Origin: CAVRTM01 sp963696105
GTDB taxonomy: Bacteria; Actinomycetota; Actinomycetes; Actinomycetales; Dermatophilaceae
Reading direction: 5' to 3'
NCBI GenBank assembly: GCA_963696105.1
Contig: CAVOIP010000005.1
Coordinates: 620,001 to 684,000 of the forward strand
DNA: 64,000 bases
Shown: positions 1-9,299 of the stretch, piece by piece
How positions within the stretch are numbered: position 1 is the stretch's first letter
How the letters are laid out: each line of letters begins with the position of its first letter
Program-made: the position numbers and the translations under genes
Notes under the pieces: generated by a model
Databases searched by the model: none
Told to the model about the DNA's origin: nothing
Seen by the model: only the letters and a program-made list of their open reading frames with translations

Positions 1-14
1 CCCTCGGGCATCGG

Positions 15-1058
15 TCAGCTCGCTGCCTTCTTGCGGGGCGCCTCGTCGGCCGAGGCCGACTTCTTGGTGGCCTTGCGGGCCGGCGCGCTCTTGCGAGCGG
101 CCGTCTTCTTCGCCGGCGCGGTCTTCTTCGCGGCGGCCTTCCGGGCGGGCGCCTTGCGCGCGGGCGTCCTGTCCTCCTGCGGCTCGTCACCGCCTGCGTC
201 GTCACCGCCCGCGTCGTCACCGCCCTCGGCACGGCCCGCACCGTCACCGGCCGCGTCCGTGCCGGTCGGCTCGCCGCGGGCGGCCTTGGCCCGCTCCACG
301 CTGCGCTGCAGCGCGGCGAGCAGGTCGACCACCTCGCCGGCACCGTCCTCGGCCGGACCGGCGACCTCCTGGACCTCCCCGCCCTCGAGCTTGGCCCGGA
401 CCACGGCCTCGACGGCCTGCTCGTAGTCGTCCTCGTAGTCGCCCGGGTCGTAGTCCCCGGCCAGGGACTCCACCAGCATGTTGGCCATCTTGAGCTCGGC
501 CGGCTTGGCGGCGCTCTCGGCGTCGCCGAGGTTGGCCAGCTCGGGTGAGCGGACCTCGTCCGGCCACAGCATGGTCTGCATCACGATGACGTCGTCGCGC
601 ACCCGCAGCACCGCGACCGTCATCCGGGTGCGGATCGACACGGTGACGACGGCCATCCGGTCGGCCGCCTTGAGCGCGTCGCGCAGCAGGGCATACGGCT
701 TGGCCGCGGCCTTGTCGGGCTCGAGGTAGTAGGACTTCTCCAGCAGCATCGGGTCGATCTGGTCGGCCGGCACGAACTTCTCCACCGCGATCTCGCGACT
801 GCTGCTCACCGGCAGCTCGGCGAGGTCCTCATCGGTGAGGACGACCATCTGGCCGTCCTCGGTCTCGTAACCCTTGGCGATGTCGTCGTACGCGACCTGC
901 TCGCCGTCGATGCTGCACACCCGTTGGTACTTGATCCGCCCGCCGTCGGTGCGGTGGACCTGGCGGAACTGCACGTCGTGGTTCTCGGTCGCGCTGTAGA
1001 GCCGCACCGGCACGTTGACCAGCCCGAACGAGACGGCACCCTTCCAGATGGCACGCAC
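15..1058 (-). CDS. ku: Ku protein, bacterial non-homologous end joining
   Basis: This 347-residue protein starts with a GTG codon and reads MRAIWKGAVSFGLVNVPVRL, the standard N-terminus of bacterial Ku. Ku homodimers encircle broken DNA ends and recruit LigD for end joining. The Ku core fills about residues 1-260. The remaining tail is first acidic and glycine-rich (GGDDAGGDD), then made of Lys/Ala/Pro repeats of the KKTAPAKK kind, a DNA-binding extension seen in many actinobacterial Ku proteins and the reason this one is longer than the minimal family size. The gene is divergent from the ligD ligase gene, with only 58 bases between the start codons, so the two probably share a regulatory region. 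The identification is firm; the exact start is supported by the family N-terminus. Confidence 0.96.
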   Translation of the reverse strand: MRAIWKGAVSFGLVNVPVRLYSATENHDVQFRQVHRTDGGRIKYQRVCSIDGEQVAYDDIAKGYETEDGQMVVLTDEDLAELPVSSSREIAVEKFVPADQIDPMLLEKSYYLEPDKAAAKPYALLRDALKAADRMAVVTVSIRTRMTVAVLRVRDDVIVMQTMLWPDEVRSPELANLGDAESAAKPAELKMANMLVESLAGDYDPGDYEDDYEQAVEAVVRAKLEGGEVQEVAGPAEDGAGEVVDLLAALQRSVERAKAARGEPTGTDAAGDGAGRAEGGDDAGGDDAGGDEPQEDRTPARKAPARKAAAKKTAPAKKTAARKSAPARKATKKSASADEAPRKKAAS

Positions 1059-1116
1059 AGGTCTGATTCCTCCGGCTCTCGTCAGCGAGGGGGCTTCCTG
1101 CGGTCAGGATGGACCC

Positions 1117-2049
1117 ATGCGCCCCATGCTGGCTAGTCAGGGAACCACGGTACCCACCGGCCCGGCCTGGGCACACGAGATCAAGTGGGACGGCATGCGC
1201 GTGCTGGCGGACGTGCGCGAGGGCCGGCTGACCCTGGCCTCGCGCAACGAGAAGGACGTGACCGCGAGCTTTCCCGAGCTCGGCGGACTCGGCGCGCTGT
1301 TCGCGGACATGCTCCTGGACGGCGAGGTCGTGGCCCTCGACGGCGGCGTCCCCTCGTTCGGCGCGCTCGCCGAGCGCATGCACGTGCAGGACGCCCGCCG
1401 CGCCGCGGCGCTGTCGGCCACGCGACCGGTCACCTACATGGTCTTCGACCTCCTGCGCCTGTACGGCGTCGACCTCACCCGCCGCCCGCTGGCCGACCGC
1501 CGCGCCACCCTGGAGCGGCTGGACCTGCAGGGCCCGTTCTGGCGGGTGCCGCCGACGTACGACGACGGGCTGGTCCTGCAGGAGGCGACCCTCGAGCAGG
1601 GGCTGGAGGGCGTCGTGAGCAAGAAGCTCGCCTCGACGTACACGCCGGCGCGGCGCAGCAGCGAGTGGCTGAAGTTCCCGCACCGGGCGGCGACGTCCGT
1701 GGTCGTGGGCGGCTGGCGGCGCGAGGTGGACAGCGACTCGAGGCTGGGGGCGCTGCTGGTCGGGGCCCCGACCGCGGACGGGCTGCGCTACCTGGGCCGG
1801 GTCGGCAGTGGGCTTGCCGGGCGCGCGCAGGACGCGGTGCTGGAGGCGCTGACGCCGCTGGCGGCCGATACGTCGCCGTTTGCCGACCCCGTGCCCCGGG
1901 TAGACGCGACCGGCGCGGCGTGGGTGCGTCCGCAGGTCGTGGTGGACGTCAGGGCGCTGGGGCTGTCCTCCGGCGGGCGGCTGCGGCAGCCGTCGTACGT
2001 GGGGCTGCGTCCGGACCTGGCCGCGGACGACCTGCTCGAGAGGGAGTGA
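1117..2049 (+). CDS. ligD: ATP-dependent DNA ligase, LigD ligase domain as a separate protein
   Basis: This 310-residue protein carries the adenylation motif EIKWDGMR, with Lys23 as the expected AMP-accepting nucleophile, then DGEVVAL and the downstream motif EWLKF. It contains the nucleotidyltransferase core and the OB-fold of LigD-type ligases, without the phosphoesterase or polymerase domains fused in mycobacterial LigD. It would seal nicks and breaks presented by Ku. I chose the ATG at 1117 (MRPMLAS) because homologues begin just before this motif; an upstream in-frame start at 1015 would run into the Ku gene and adds unlikely sequence. The polymerase-domain gene follows after six bases, so they are co-transcribed. 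Confidence 0.93.
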   Translation: MRPMLASQGTTVPTGPAWAHEIKWDGMRVLADVREGRLTLASRNEKDVTASFPELGGLGALFADMLLDGEVVALDGGVPSFGALAERMHVQDARRAAALSATRPVTYMVFDLLRLYGVDLTRRPLADRRATLERLDLQGPFWRVPPTYDDGLVLQEATLEQGLEGVVSKKLASTYTPARRSSEWLKFPHRAATSVVVGGWRREVDSDSRLGALLVGAPTADGLRYLGRVGSGLAGRAQDAVLEALTPLAADTSPFADPVPRVDATGAAWVRPQVVVDVRALGLSSGGRLRQPSYVGLRPDLAADDLLERE

Positions 2050-2055
2050 GGGGAC

Positions 2056-2973
2056 GTGGCGGAGACCGGGACCCTGAGCGTCGAGGTGGACGGCCGGCGG
2101 CTGCAGGTCAGCAACCTGGACAAGGTGATGTATCCCGCCACGGAGACCACCAAGGGCGAGGTCCTGCACTACTACGCGACCCTGGCCACCGTGCTGCTGC
2201 CGCACGTGAAGGACCGGCCGGTGACCCGGATCCGGTGGCCGCACGGCACCACCGGCCCGTCCTTCTTCGAGAAGAACCTGCCCTCCGGCGCCCCGGCCTG
2301 GCTGCGGTCGGTGACCGTTCCCTCCAGCGGGTCACGTGCCGGGGACAGCAGCCGGGACACCATCACCTACCCGCTGGTCGACGACACCGCGGCGCTGACC
2401 TACCTGGCCAACCTCGCCTCGCTCGAGCTGCACGTGCCGCAGTGGCGGGTGGACGCCGACGGCCGGCCGCTGCCGCCGGACCGGCTGGTCATCGACCTGG
2501 ACCCGGGCAGCCCGGCCGGGCTGCACGAGTGCGCCCTGCTGGCGCTGGTGGTGAGGGAGCGCCTGGCGGCGCTGGGCCTGACCAGCGCGCCGGTCACCAG
2601 CGGGAGCAAGGGCATGCAGCTGTACGCCCGGCTGCCGGGCGACCAGGACGCCGAGGCGATCCGCGACGTCGCCCGGGAGATCGCCCAGGACCTGACCCGC
2701 GCCCAGCCCGAGCTCGTGGTGTGGAAGATGACCAAGTCCCTGCGCCCGGGCAAGGTCCTGCTCGACTGGAGCCAGAACACCGCCGCCAAGACGACCATCG
2801 CGCCGTACTCGCTGCGCGGCAAGGACGCCCCCTTCGTCGCGGCACCGCGGACCTGGGAGGAGGTCGAGCGCGGCGCCGAGCGACCGGGGCGGCTGGAGCA
2901 CCTGCAGATGGACGAGGTGCTGCGCCGGGTGAGCCGCGACGGCGACCTGTTCGGGCAGGTCCTGGCGGGCTGA
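2056..2973 (+). CDS. ligD: LigD polymerase (primase-like) domain protein
   Basis: This 305-residue protein is the stand-alone polymerase domain of the LigD family, an archaeo-eukaryotic primase-type enzyme that fills gaps and adds nucleotides during end joining. Visible family features are KVMYPATETTKGEV near the N-terminus, the metal-binding LVIDLDPG, the SKGMQLY strand and the C-terminal KVLLDWSQN and PYSLRGK segments. It starts with GTG six bases after the ligase gene, so the ligase and polymerase are encoded as a tandem pair instead of one multidomain LigD. No phosphoesterase domain is encoded beside them. Confidence 0.94.
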   Translation: MAETGTLSVEVDGRRLQVSNLDKVMYPATETTKGEVLHYYATLATVLLPHVKDRPVTRIRWPHGTTGPSFFEKNLPSGAPAWLRSVTVPSSGSRAGDSSRDTITYPLVDDTAALTYLANLASLELHVPQWRVDADGRPLPPDRLVIDLDPGSPAGLHECALLALVVRERLAALGLTSAPVTSGSKGMQLYARLPGDQDAEAIRDVAREIAQDLTRAQPELVVWKMTKSLRPGKVLLDWSQNTAAKTTIAPYSLRGKDAPFVAAPRTWEEVERGAERPGRLEHLQMDEVLRRVSRDGDLFGQVLAG

Positions 2974-3015
2974 GGGCGCGGGTTTGTGCCCCCGAGCCGC
3001 GGGTAGGCGAACGGC

Positions 3016-3600
3016 ATGACCTCTTCCCCGAACGCCTCCGTCCCGTCGTTCACCGTCCCGGGCCTGAAGCAGGAGGACGCCGCCGAGGTCGTCCGGCTGC
3101 TGCAGGACCGCCTGCACGCCCTCAACGACCTGGCGCTGACCCTCAAGCACGTCCACTGGAACGTCGTGGGCCCCCACTTCATCGCCGTGCACGAGATGAT
3201 CGACCCGCAGGTCGAGGCGGTCCGGGCCATGGTCGATGCCACGGCCGAGCGGATCGCCACCCTCGGCGCGTCACCCCAGGGCACCCCGGGCGCGCTCGTG
3301 GCCGCCCGCAGCTGGGACGACTACTCCCTGCGCCGGGCCAGCACCCAGGAGCACCTCGGCGCCCTCGACGTCGTCTACCAGGGCGTCGTCGGCGACCACC
3401 GGGCGGCGATGACGGCGACGGAGGAGCTGGACCCCGTGACGCAGGACATGCTGATCGGCCAGCTGAACCAGCTCGAGCTCTTCCACTGGTTCGTCCGGGC
3501 ACACCTGGAGACCTCCGGTGGCGCGCTCAGCACCACCGGCGAGCGGGGCGAGCAGCCGGCCGCGCAGGCCGCGGCGGGGGACGCCTCCTCGCACTCCTGA
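3016..3600 (+). CDS. dps: Dps-family ferritin-like DNA-protection protein
   Basis: This 194-residue protein is a ferritin-like four-helix protein of the Dps family. The dinuclear iron site of Dps, formed at the subunit interface, is recognisable as LKHVHWNVVGPHF followed by HEMID. Dps dodecamers oxidise and store iron with hydrogen peroxide and often coat DNA, limiting Fenton damage. The last 25 residues are Gly/Ala/Glu-rich and probably disordered. The gene follows the LigD polymerase gene by 42 bases on the same strand, placing an oxidative-damage protein beside a break-repair system; whether they are co-regulated cannot be seen. Confidence 0.93.
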   Translation: MTSSPNASVPSFTVPGLKQEDAAEVVRLLQDRLHALNDLALTLKHVHWNVVGPHFIAVHEMIDPQVEAVRAMVDATAERIATLGASPQGTPGALVAARSWDDYSLRRASTQEHLGALDVVYQGVVGDHRAAMTATEELDPVTQDMLIGQLNQLELFHWFVRAHLETSGGALSTTGERGEQPAAQAAAGDASSHS

Positions 3601-3672
3601 CCGGCCGGCAGTCGGCGGCGGGACCCGGAGTACTCGGGGCAGTCGACGGCGCCCGGGAGCGGTCGACGGTGC

Positions 3673-4359
3673 TCAGGAGCCTCCGGCGACCTCGCGGGCC
3701 CGGCGGGGGCACAGGGCGCAGGCCTCGGCTCCGGGGAGCGCGTAGATGAAGCAGCACGACTCCCGCAGCGCGCGCGCCGGCGCCGGCGGGGGCAGGCAGG
3801 CGGTGGCCGCCGCGCGCCAGGCCATCGTCCACGCGTCCCGGACCGCCCCGAAGCGCTGGCGGCTGCTCATCCGGACGCCGGCGTCGTAGCCGGCGACGAA
3901 CCGCTCGGCGTGCGCGGTGTAGCGCTGCCGGGCCAGCGCCCGGCGCTCGCCCGGCTCGGCGACCCTCAGGACGCCGCCGGCCGCGACCGACACCGCACAG
4001 GGGAACAGCTCCGGGTCGGCGAGGTCGAACCGCACCGCCTCCGGTGCGAGGTCCAGGACCCACGGGCCCAGGGCGCACGTGTACGCCGCGGGCTGGGCCA
4101 GCAGGTCGAGGTACCACAACAGCACGAAAGCCGCCGCGACGTGTCGCGGCGGCTCCGTGCCGTAGGTCCGTGCGGTGCGCTGGTGCAGGGCCGACCGCCA
4201 CGAAGCGGTGGGATCGGCCCCGCCCTCCTGGTCCCGGAGCACCTGCGCGCAGGACCAGGGAAGGAGGGAGTCGTGCCCTTGCACCGACAGCTCGAGCCAG
4301 CCGATGCGCCGGCTGACCCGGTCGGCCACGACGCCGAGCTCCTCCACGGGCACGCTCAC
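3673..4359 (-). CDS. FhuF-like (2Fe-2S) protein, putative ferric-siderophore reductase
   Basis: The C-terminus shows two adjacent cysteines, ten residues, then CALC, which matches the CC-x10-C-x2-C iron-sulfur ligand pattern of FhuF. FhuF-type proteins reduce ferric siderophore complexes in the cytoplasm. The rest of the roughly 228-residue protein is Ala/Arg-rich, with the WYLDLLAQP and LFPCAVSVA segments expected of the fold. The start is uncertain: GTG codons at 4359 and 4353 (VSVPVEELG) are plausible, while the much longer upstream reading overlaps lsr2 and looks non-coding. It lies downstream of lsr2 on the same strand. Confidence 0.72.
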   Translation of the reverse strand: MSVPVEELGVVADRVSRRIGWLELSVQGHDSLLPWSCAQVLRDQEGGADPTASWRSALHQRTARTYGTEPPRHVAAAFVLLWYLDLLAQPAAYTCALGPWVLDLAPEAVRFDLADPELFPCAVSVAAGGVLRVAEPGERRALARQRYTAHAERFVAGYDAGVRMSSRQRFGAVRDAWTMAWRAAATACLPPPAPARALRESCCFIYALPGAEACALCPRRAREVAGGS

Positions 4360-4427
4360 GGGTGATCCGGGACCGGAGCCGCGGCAGGGCGGCAGCCCGC
4401 GCGCTGGAGCCGCCGACGGGCCGACGC

Positions 4428-4769
4428 TCAGGCGTTGGCCTTGTCGTAGGCCTCCTGGACCTCGGCCGAGATGCGGCCACGGTCGCTGACCTGGTGCCCG
4501 TTGGCCCTGGCCCACTCACGGATCGCCCCGAGGTCGGACCGGGTGCGGCTGCTGCCGGGTGCGGCGCGGCGGGTGCCCCCGGTGGCGCGGCGGCCGCCGG
4601 AGCGCCGGGCGTGCCCGATCCAGGAGGCGAGGTCGTCGCGGAACTTGGCCGCGTTGGACTCCGAGAGGTCGATCTCGTAGGTCACGCCGTCGAGGGCGAA
4701 GGACACCGTCTCGTTGGCGTCACCGCCATCGAGGTCGTCGACCAACAGAACCTGCACACGCTGCGCCAT
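4428..4769 (-). CDS. lsr2: Lsr2 nucleoid-associated protein (xenogeneic silencer)
   Basis: The 113-residue protein begins MAQRVQVLLVDDLDGG, the canonical Lsr2 N-terminus involved in dimerisation and oligomerisation. It ends with the C-terminal DNA-binding domain (REWARANGHQVSDRGRISAEV) carrying the RGR loop that inserts into the minor groove of AT-rich DNA. Lsr2 is the actinobacterial H-NS analogue and silences AT-rich acquired genes. The ATG at 4769 is chosen because it starts exactly at the family N-terminus and has a GGAG motif seven bases upstream. A Gly/Arg/Ser linker joins the two domains. Confidence 0.96.
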   Translation of the reverse strand: MAQRVQVLLVDDLDGGDANETVSFALDGVTYEIDLSESNAAKFRDDLASWIGHARRSGGRRATGGTRRAAPGSSRTRSDLGAIREWARANGHQVSDRGRISAEVQEAYDKANA

Positions 4770-4869
4770 GGAAGTCTCCAGAACTGCCGAATGGTTGGGG
4801 AATGCGCCGGGACATTCTTCTGTCATTTTCCCGGCGCGCAGCAAGGCTAGTGCATCATCGCCGAATACT

Positions 4870-5046
4870 TCATTGTCCTTCCTTTTCCCGCAATTGGCGA
4901 TCCTGTTCGGCCTCCCACTGGGAATGCGCCAGACGCTCACGCCGGTCGCCCTCGACCATCGCCTTGATCACGATGTAGAAGAGGAAGGCGACTCCTGCGC
5001 TGGGCAACAACGCGACGATGACCAGCCACAGGTGGTGGAGATCCAT
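4870..5046 (-). CDS. Small membrane protein, 58 residues
   Basis: This short frame starts at an ATG with a good GGAG motif eight bases upstream. It encodes a protein with one N-terminal membrane segment (LWLVIVALLPSAGVAFLFYIVIKAMV) followed by a highly charged cytoplasmic tail (EGDRRERLAHSQWEAEQDRQ). It precedes lsr2 on the same strand with about 100 bases between. The hydrophobic-then-charged layout, the ribosome site and the position make it a likely real gene, but no family or function is recognised. Confidence 0.6.
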   Translation of the reverse strand: MDLHHLWLVIVALLPSAGVAFLFYIVIKAMVEGDRRERLAHSQWEAEQDRQLREKEGQ

Positions 5047-5683
5047 GTTCTGCTCCGATCCCGGTAAGAGATGACTGGACCATGGTGACGCCGTGCGCAC
5101 CCGCGGTCGGACCGGTGCCGCGACCGATGAGGCGTGCGTCACGGTCAGCGCGAACCTCACGGCGCCCCACCGGCCGCGATAGGGCCCATCGAAAGACAAA
5201 CGTGCTGCGCCCCGCGCGCGTTCCCTCCTGGCAACTAACCGCGCAAAGCCCGTCACACTTTGGTGCGAACCCTCTTGTGGTGAATACAGTTCCCATCCCC
5301 GGAACAGGGGCCGCTCCAATCCCGGAACAGAGCCGGAACGGTGATTCGCCGGGTGCCTGGCAATGCCGCCCGGGCGCACCTGGCCTCGGCCGGCGAGGGG
5401 CAATGTGCGGTCCGGGGGGAACTTTCCTCGCACGAGTGGTCAATCCCGGGCAAGCGTGTCCCCGGCACGTCGTCCCTTTCTCCGGGAGAGGGCCGCAACG
5501 TAACGGCAGCGTGCGCCCCGAATGGCCGGCGGAGACCGTGTCGGGGTCGCTCGGGCATCGCCCTCGGGAAAGCCTGCGGCGCGCCCCGGGCATGTCGCAG
5601 CGCGTTCCCGGCGACCAGGGCAGCCCCCGAGCCTGCGGGCGCAGACCCGGTGCCAGCGACGGCAACGTGGCTGAACCGGCGGT
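5047..5683. other. Long gap without a convincing gene
   Basis: These 637 bases lie between the small membrane protein and nadC. They are somewhat less GC-rich in the first half and carry several open frames on both strands, none with family resemblance, biased composition or a good ribosome site. It probably holds the promoter of the small membrane protein and of lsr2, and possibly debris of a lost gene. Confidence 0.5.
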
Positions 5684-6577
5684 CTAGGCCTCGCCGACCA
5701 GGTCCAGGGCGATGTCCAGGATCGGCGAGGAGTGGGTCAGTGCCCCCACGCTGAGGAAGTCGACCCCCGTCCGCGCGTAGTCGCGCGCCACGGCGAGCGT
5801 CAGGCCACCGGTCGCCTCGATCTCGACGTCCTGCCCGGTGCCGCGCACCGCCTGCACCGTCTCGCGCAGCAGCGGCACCGACATGTTGTCGCAGAGCAGG
5901 AACCGCGCCCCGGCCGCCACCGCCTCGAGTGCCTCGGTGACGGTCGTGACCTCGACCTGGATGTCCACACCCGGCGCGCTGGAGCGGACCGCGTCGTACG
6001 CCGCGGTCAGCGAGCCCGCGGCCAGCTTGTGGTTGTCCTTGATCATGGCGACGTCGTAGAGGCCCATGCGCTTGTTGGTACCGCCGCCGCAGCGGACGGC
6101 GTACTTCTCCAGGGCGCGCAGCCCCGGCGTCGTCTTGCGCGTGTCGAGGACCACGGCGCCGGTGCCCGCCAGGGCATCGGCCCAGCGGCGGGTGTGGGTC
6201 GCGACGCCCGAGAGCCGGCTGAGCAGGTTCAGCAGGGTGCGCTCGCCCACGAGGATGGCGCGGGTGGAGCCGTGCAGGACGGCCAGCACGTCTCCCCGGC
6301 GCACCGTGTCGCCATCCTCGCGACGTGGCTCGACGTCGACCTCGGGGGAGCCGAGCCGCTCGGTCACCGCCCGGAACACCGTGGACAGCAGCGGCATGCC
6401 GGCGACCACCCCGTCCTCGCGGGCGATGACGTGGGCGGTGCTGCGCTGGGTGGCGGGGATGGTGGCGCTGGTGGTCACGTCGGTGCCGGGAAAGCCGCCG
6501 AGGTCCTCACTGAGCGCGGTCTCGACCACCGTGGAGGCGATGGCCTCGGGAAAGAGGTGCAGGGCTGGCTCGGTCAT
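5684..6577 (-). CDS. nadC: Nicotinate-nucleotide pyrophosphorylase (carboxylating), quinolinate phosphoribosyltransferase
   Basis: This 297-residue enzyme converts quinolinate and PRPP to nicotinate mononucleotide, the third step of de novo NAD synthesis. Typical motifs are the N-terminal ALSEDLGG, LLNLLSRLSGVAT, the Arg/Lys-rich substrate loop TRKTTPGLRALEKYAVRCGG and IKDNH. The length is normal. The ATG at 6577 (MTEPALHL) is preferred; longer upstream readings run into the end of nadB. It follows nadB by ten bases and is the last gene of the DUF2520-panC-nadB-nadC operon. No type III pantothenate kinase gene follows it, as it often does in relatives. Confidence 0.95.
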   Translation of the reverse strand: MTEPALHLFPEAIASTVVETALSEDLGGFPGTDVTTSATIPATQRSTAHVIAREDGVVAGMPLLSTVFRAVTERLGSPEVDVEPRREDGDTVRRGDVLAVLHGSTRAILVGERTLLNLLSRLSGVATHTRRWADALAGTGAVVLDTRKTTPGLRALEKYAVRCGGGTNKRMGLYDVAMIKDNHKLAAGSLTAAYDAVRSSAPGVDIQVEVTTVTEALEAVAAGARFLLCDNMSVPLLRETVQAVRGTGQDVEIEATGGLTLAVARDYARTGVDFLSVGALTHSSPILDIALDLVGEA

Positions 6578-6587
6578 GGGGGTCCTG

Positions 6588-8311
6588 TCAGGGTCGGGCA
6601 GGGGGCAGGGCGTCGAGCAGCTCCGCGTCGGCGGGCTCGACGGGGGTGTACGACGTCGTGACGTCGCCGGCGGTGCCGCGGGAGGCCCGGAGGTGGCCAC
6701 GGAACCGGGTGTCGTCGCGGGCGGGGAAGTCGGCGCGGACGTGCCCGCCGCGGGTCTCACTCCGGCGGGCCGCCACCTCGGTCAGCAGCTGGCCGACGTG
6801 CAGCAGGTTGGAGGTCTCCCAGGAGTCGGGCCCGGAGCCGGGCGCGGCGTCGACGGAGCCCACCGGTCGGCCTCGGCCGCGATGCCGGCCAGCACGGACG
6901 CCGTCGCGGCGAGCGACGCCGCCGAGCGCACGGCGCCCGCGCCGGCCGTCATCGCCCGCTGGATCTCGGTGCGCCGGCGGGCGTCGACCAGGGTGGGCGG
7001 CTCCTGGCGCGCCTGCGCCGTCGTGGGCGGCAGCCCGCCGGCAGCCAGCCGGGCTGCGATGTCGTCCGCGATGCGGGCAGCGAACACCACGCCCTCGAGC
7101 AGCGAGTTCGACGCCAGGCGGTTGGCGCCGTGCACGCCGGTGCAGGAGACCTCGCCGCAGGCGTAGAGCCCCTCCAGGGAGGTCCGGCCGACCAGGTCGG
7201 TCTGCACGCCGCCGCTGGCGTAGTGCTGGGCGGGGGCCACCGGCAGCAGCTCCGTGGCCGGGTCGAACCCCAGCTCGCGGCACCGCGCGACGATGGAGGG
7301 GAAGCGGCGCTCGAGGAACTCGGCACCGAGGTGCCGCGCGTCGAGCAGCACGTGGTCGCTGCCGGTGGCGGTCATCCGCGCGACGATCGCGCGGGCCACG
7401 ATGTCGCGCGGCGCGAGGTCGGCCATCGGGTGCAGACCCTGCATGAACTGCACGCCGTCGGCGTCGACCAGGAACGCACCCTCCCCGCGGACCGCCTCGG
7501 AGATCAGGGGCTGCTGGCCGCTGGCCCCCTCACCCAGCCACAGCACCGTCGGGTGGAACTGGACGAACTCCAGGTCGGCGATGACCGCCCCGGCGCGCAG
7601 TGCAGCGGCGACACCGTCGCCGGTGGCCACGGACGGGTTGGTGGTGGAGGAGTAGACCTGCCCGAGGCCTCCGGTGGCCAGCACCACCGCGCGGGCGTGG
7701 GCCGCCCCGACCCCGTCGACCTGGCCCTCGCCGATCACGTGCAGGGTCACGCCGCACACCCGGCGCTCGGCGTCCTGCAGGAGGTCGACGACCAGGGCGT
7801 GCTCGCGGACCTCGATGCCCGGGTCGTCCTGGACCGCGTGGAGGGCGGCGATCAGCGCCCGCGAGATCTCGCGGCCGGTGGCATCGCCCCCGGCGTGGGC
7901 GATCCGGTCACGGTGGTGGCCGCCCTCGCGGGTCAGGGAGATCTCCCCGTCCGGCCCCCGGTCGAACTCGGTGCCGAGGCCGACCAGCTCGCGCACGCGG
8001 GCGGGCCCCTCGGACACGAGGGCGCGCACCGCCTCCACGTCGCAGACGCCTGCTCCGGCGACCAGGGTGTCGCGCAGGTGCTCCTGGGGCGAGTCGGCCG
8101 GGTCCAGGGCCGCGGCGATGCCGCCCTGGGCCCACTCCGTCGAGCCCTCGGAGAGCACCGTCTTGGTGACGAGCAGCACCCGGTCCACCCGCTGCCGCAG
8201 CCGCAACGCCGCGGTCAGGCCGGCGATGCCCGACCCGACGACGATGACGTCGGCCGAGGTCGTCCACCCCGGCGCCGGCGCGACCAGCCGGCCGGGGACG
8301 GTGAGGGTCAC
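6588..8311 (-). pseudogene. nadB: L-aspartate oxidase, reading frame broken near the C-terminus
   Basis: This flavoenzyme oxidises L-aspartate to iminoaspartate for quinolinate synthesis. The FAD-binding [23 protein letters not shown] and GANRLASNSLLEG motifs lie in one frame from the GTG at 8311. The normal family C-terminus (SWETSNLLHVGQ to ADFPARDD) continues only in another frame from about 6860 to the stop at 6588. Adding one G in the ggtggg run near 6862 gives one continuous protein of about 574 residues, so a single-base error is likely. If real, the shift would remove the helical C-terminal domain. The start overlaps the panC stop as GTGA when the panC frame is corrected. Confidence 0.85.
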
Positions 8312-9299
8312 CGGTCGCCGCCGGGGGCGCCCCCGGAGTGGGAGCGGCCACGGGCGCGGACGCGGACCGGGCCGGGTCGGGTGAGGAGACCTCGAGCGCG
8401 CCACCCCCGGGCCCCACCGCCACGGGGAGGTTGTCGATGAGGCGGGTCGTGCCGACCTTGCCGGCCACCGCCAGCAGCGCCTCGCCGCGGTACCACTCGG
8501 GCACGTCCTCCAGCGTGGTCGGGTGCACCAGCACCAGGTAGTCGACCAGGACCAGCGGCTCCCGGACGAGGACCGCGCGCGCCGCGCGGCGTACGGCGGC
8601 GGGCCCCTCGGCGGCGGCGGCGGCGCCGGCGTGCAGCGCCCGGGACAGCGACAGCGCGACCTCCCGGTCAGAGGGCGTGAGGTAGGTGTTGCGGCTGCTC
8701 ATGGCCAGACCGTCCGGCTCGCGCACGGTCGGCACGGAGACCACCTCGACCGGGAAGTCGAGGTCCTGCACCATGCGGCGGATGAGCAGCAGCTGCTGGG
8801 CGTCCTTCTGGCCGTAGAAGGCCAGGTCGGCGCCGGTCAGGTGCAGCATCTTGCCGACCACGGTCAGCACGCCGTCGAAGTGCCCGGGGCGGGCCTGCCC
8901 CTCGAGGACGTCGCCGAGGGCCCCGGCGGAGATGCGCACGCCGGGGTCGCCTTCGGGGTAGACCACGTCGGGCGTGGGCAGGAAGACCAGGTCCGCCCCC
9001 TCGCGGGCGCAGATCTCCAGGTCGCTGTCGACGGTGCGGGGATAGCGGGAGAGGTCCTCCCCTGCGCCGAACTGCAGGGGGTTGAGGAAGATCGTGACCA
9101 CCACGTGCTCGGCCCGGCTGCGGGCGTGCCGGATCAGCCGGCCGTGCCCTTCGTGCAGGGCGCCCATGGTCATGACGACGGCGACGTCGCCGCGGTCGAG
9201 CGCGTGGCGCGCCGTACGCAGCTCGGCACGGGTCCGGGTCACGACGGGCGCCGACGGCGTCGACGTGCCCGGGACGGCATCCGTGGACGGTGCGGTCAC
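8308..9299 (-). CDS. panC: Pantothenate synthetase, with a probable frameshift just before its stop
   Basis: Pantothenate synthetase condenses pantoate and beta-alanine with ATP. Motifs visible in order are [10 protein letters not shown] (ATP site), [21 protein letters not shown] and MSSRNTYL. After the conserved [11 protein letters not shown] region the protein has a Pro/Ala/Ser-rich tail. In the sequence as given the frame fails to stop and reads on to 7908 through nadB. One extra G in the run at about 8322-8327 would end the protein at the TGA at 8308, exactly overlapping the nadB GTG start, so I place the true end there. The ATG at 9299 overlaps the DUF2520 stop. panD, often between panC and nadB in relatives, is absent. 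Confidence 0.88.

Noticed and set aside
1185..3749. Very long open frame (about 850 codons) on the plus strand through the LigD and Dps genes
   Set aside because: It is an Arg/Gly/Pro/Ala-rich shadow frame produced by high GC; the true genes in other frames have clear family motifs.
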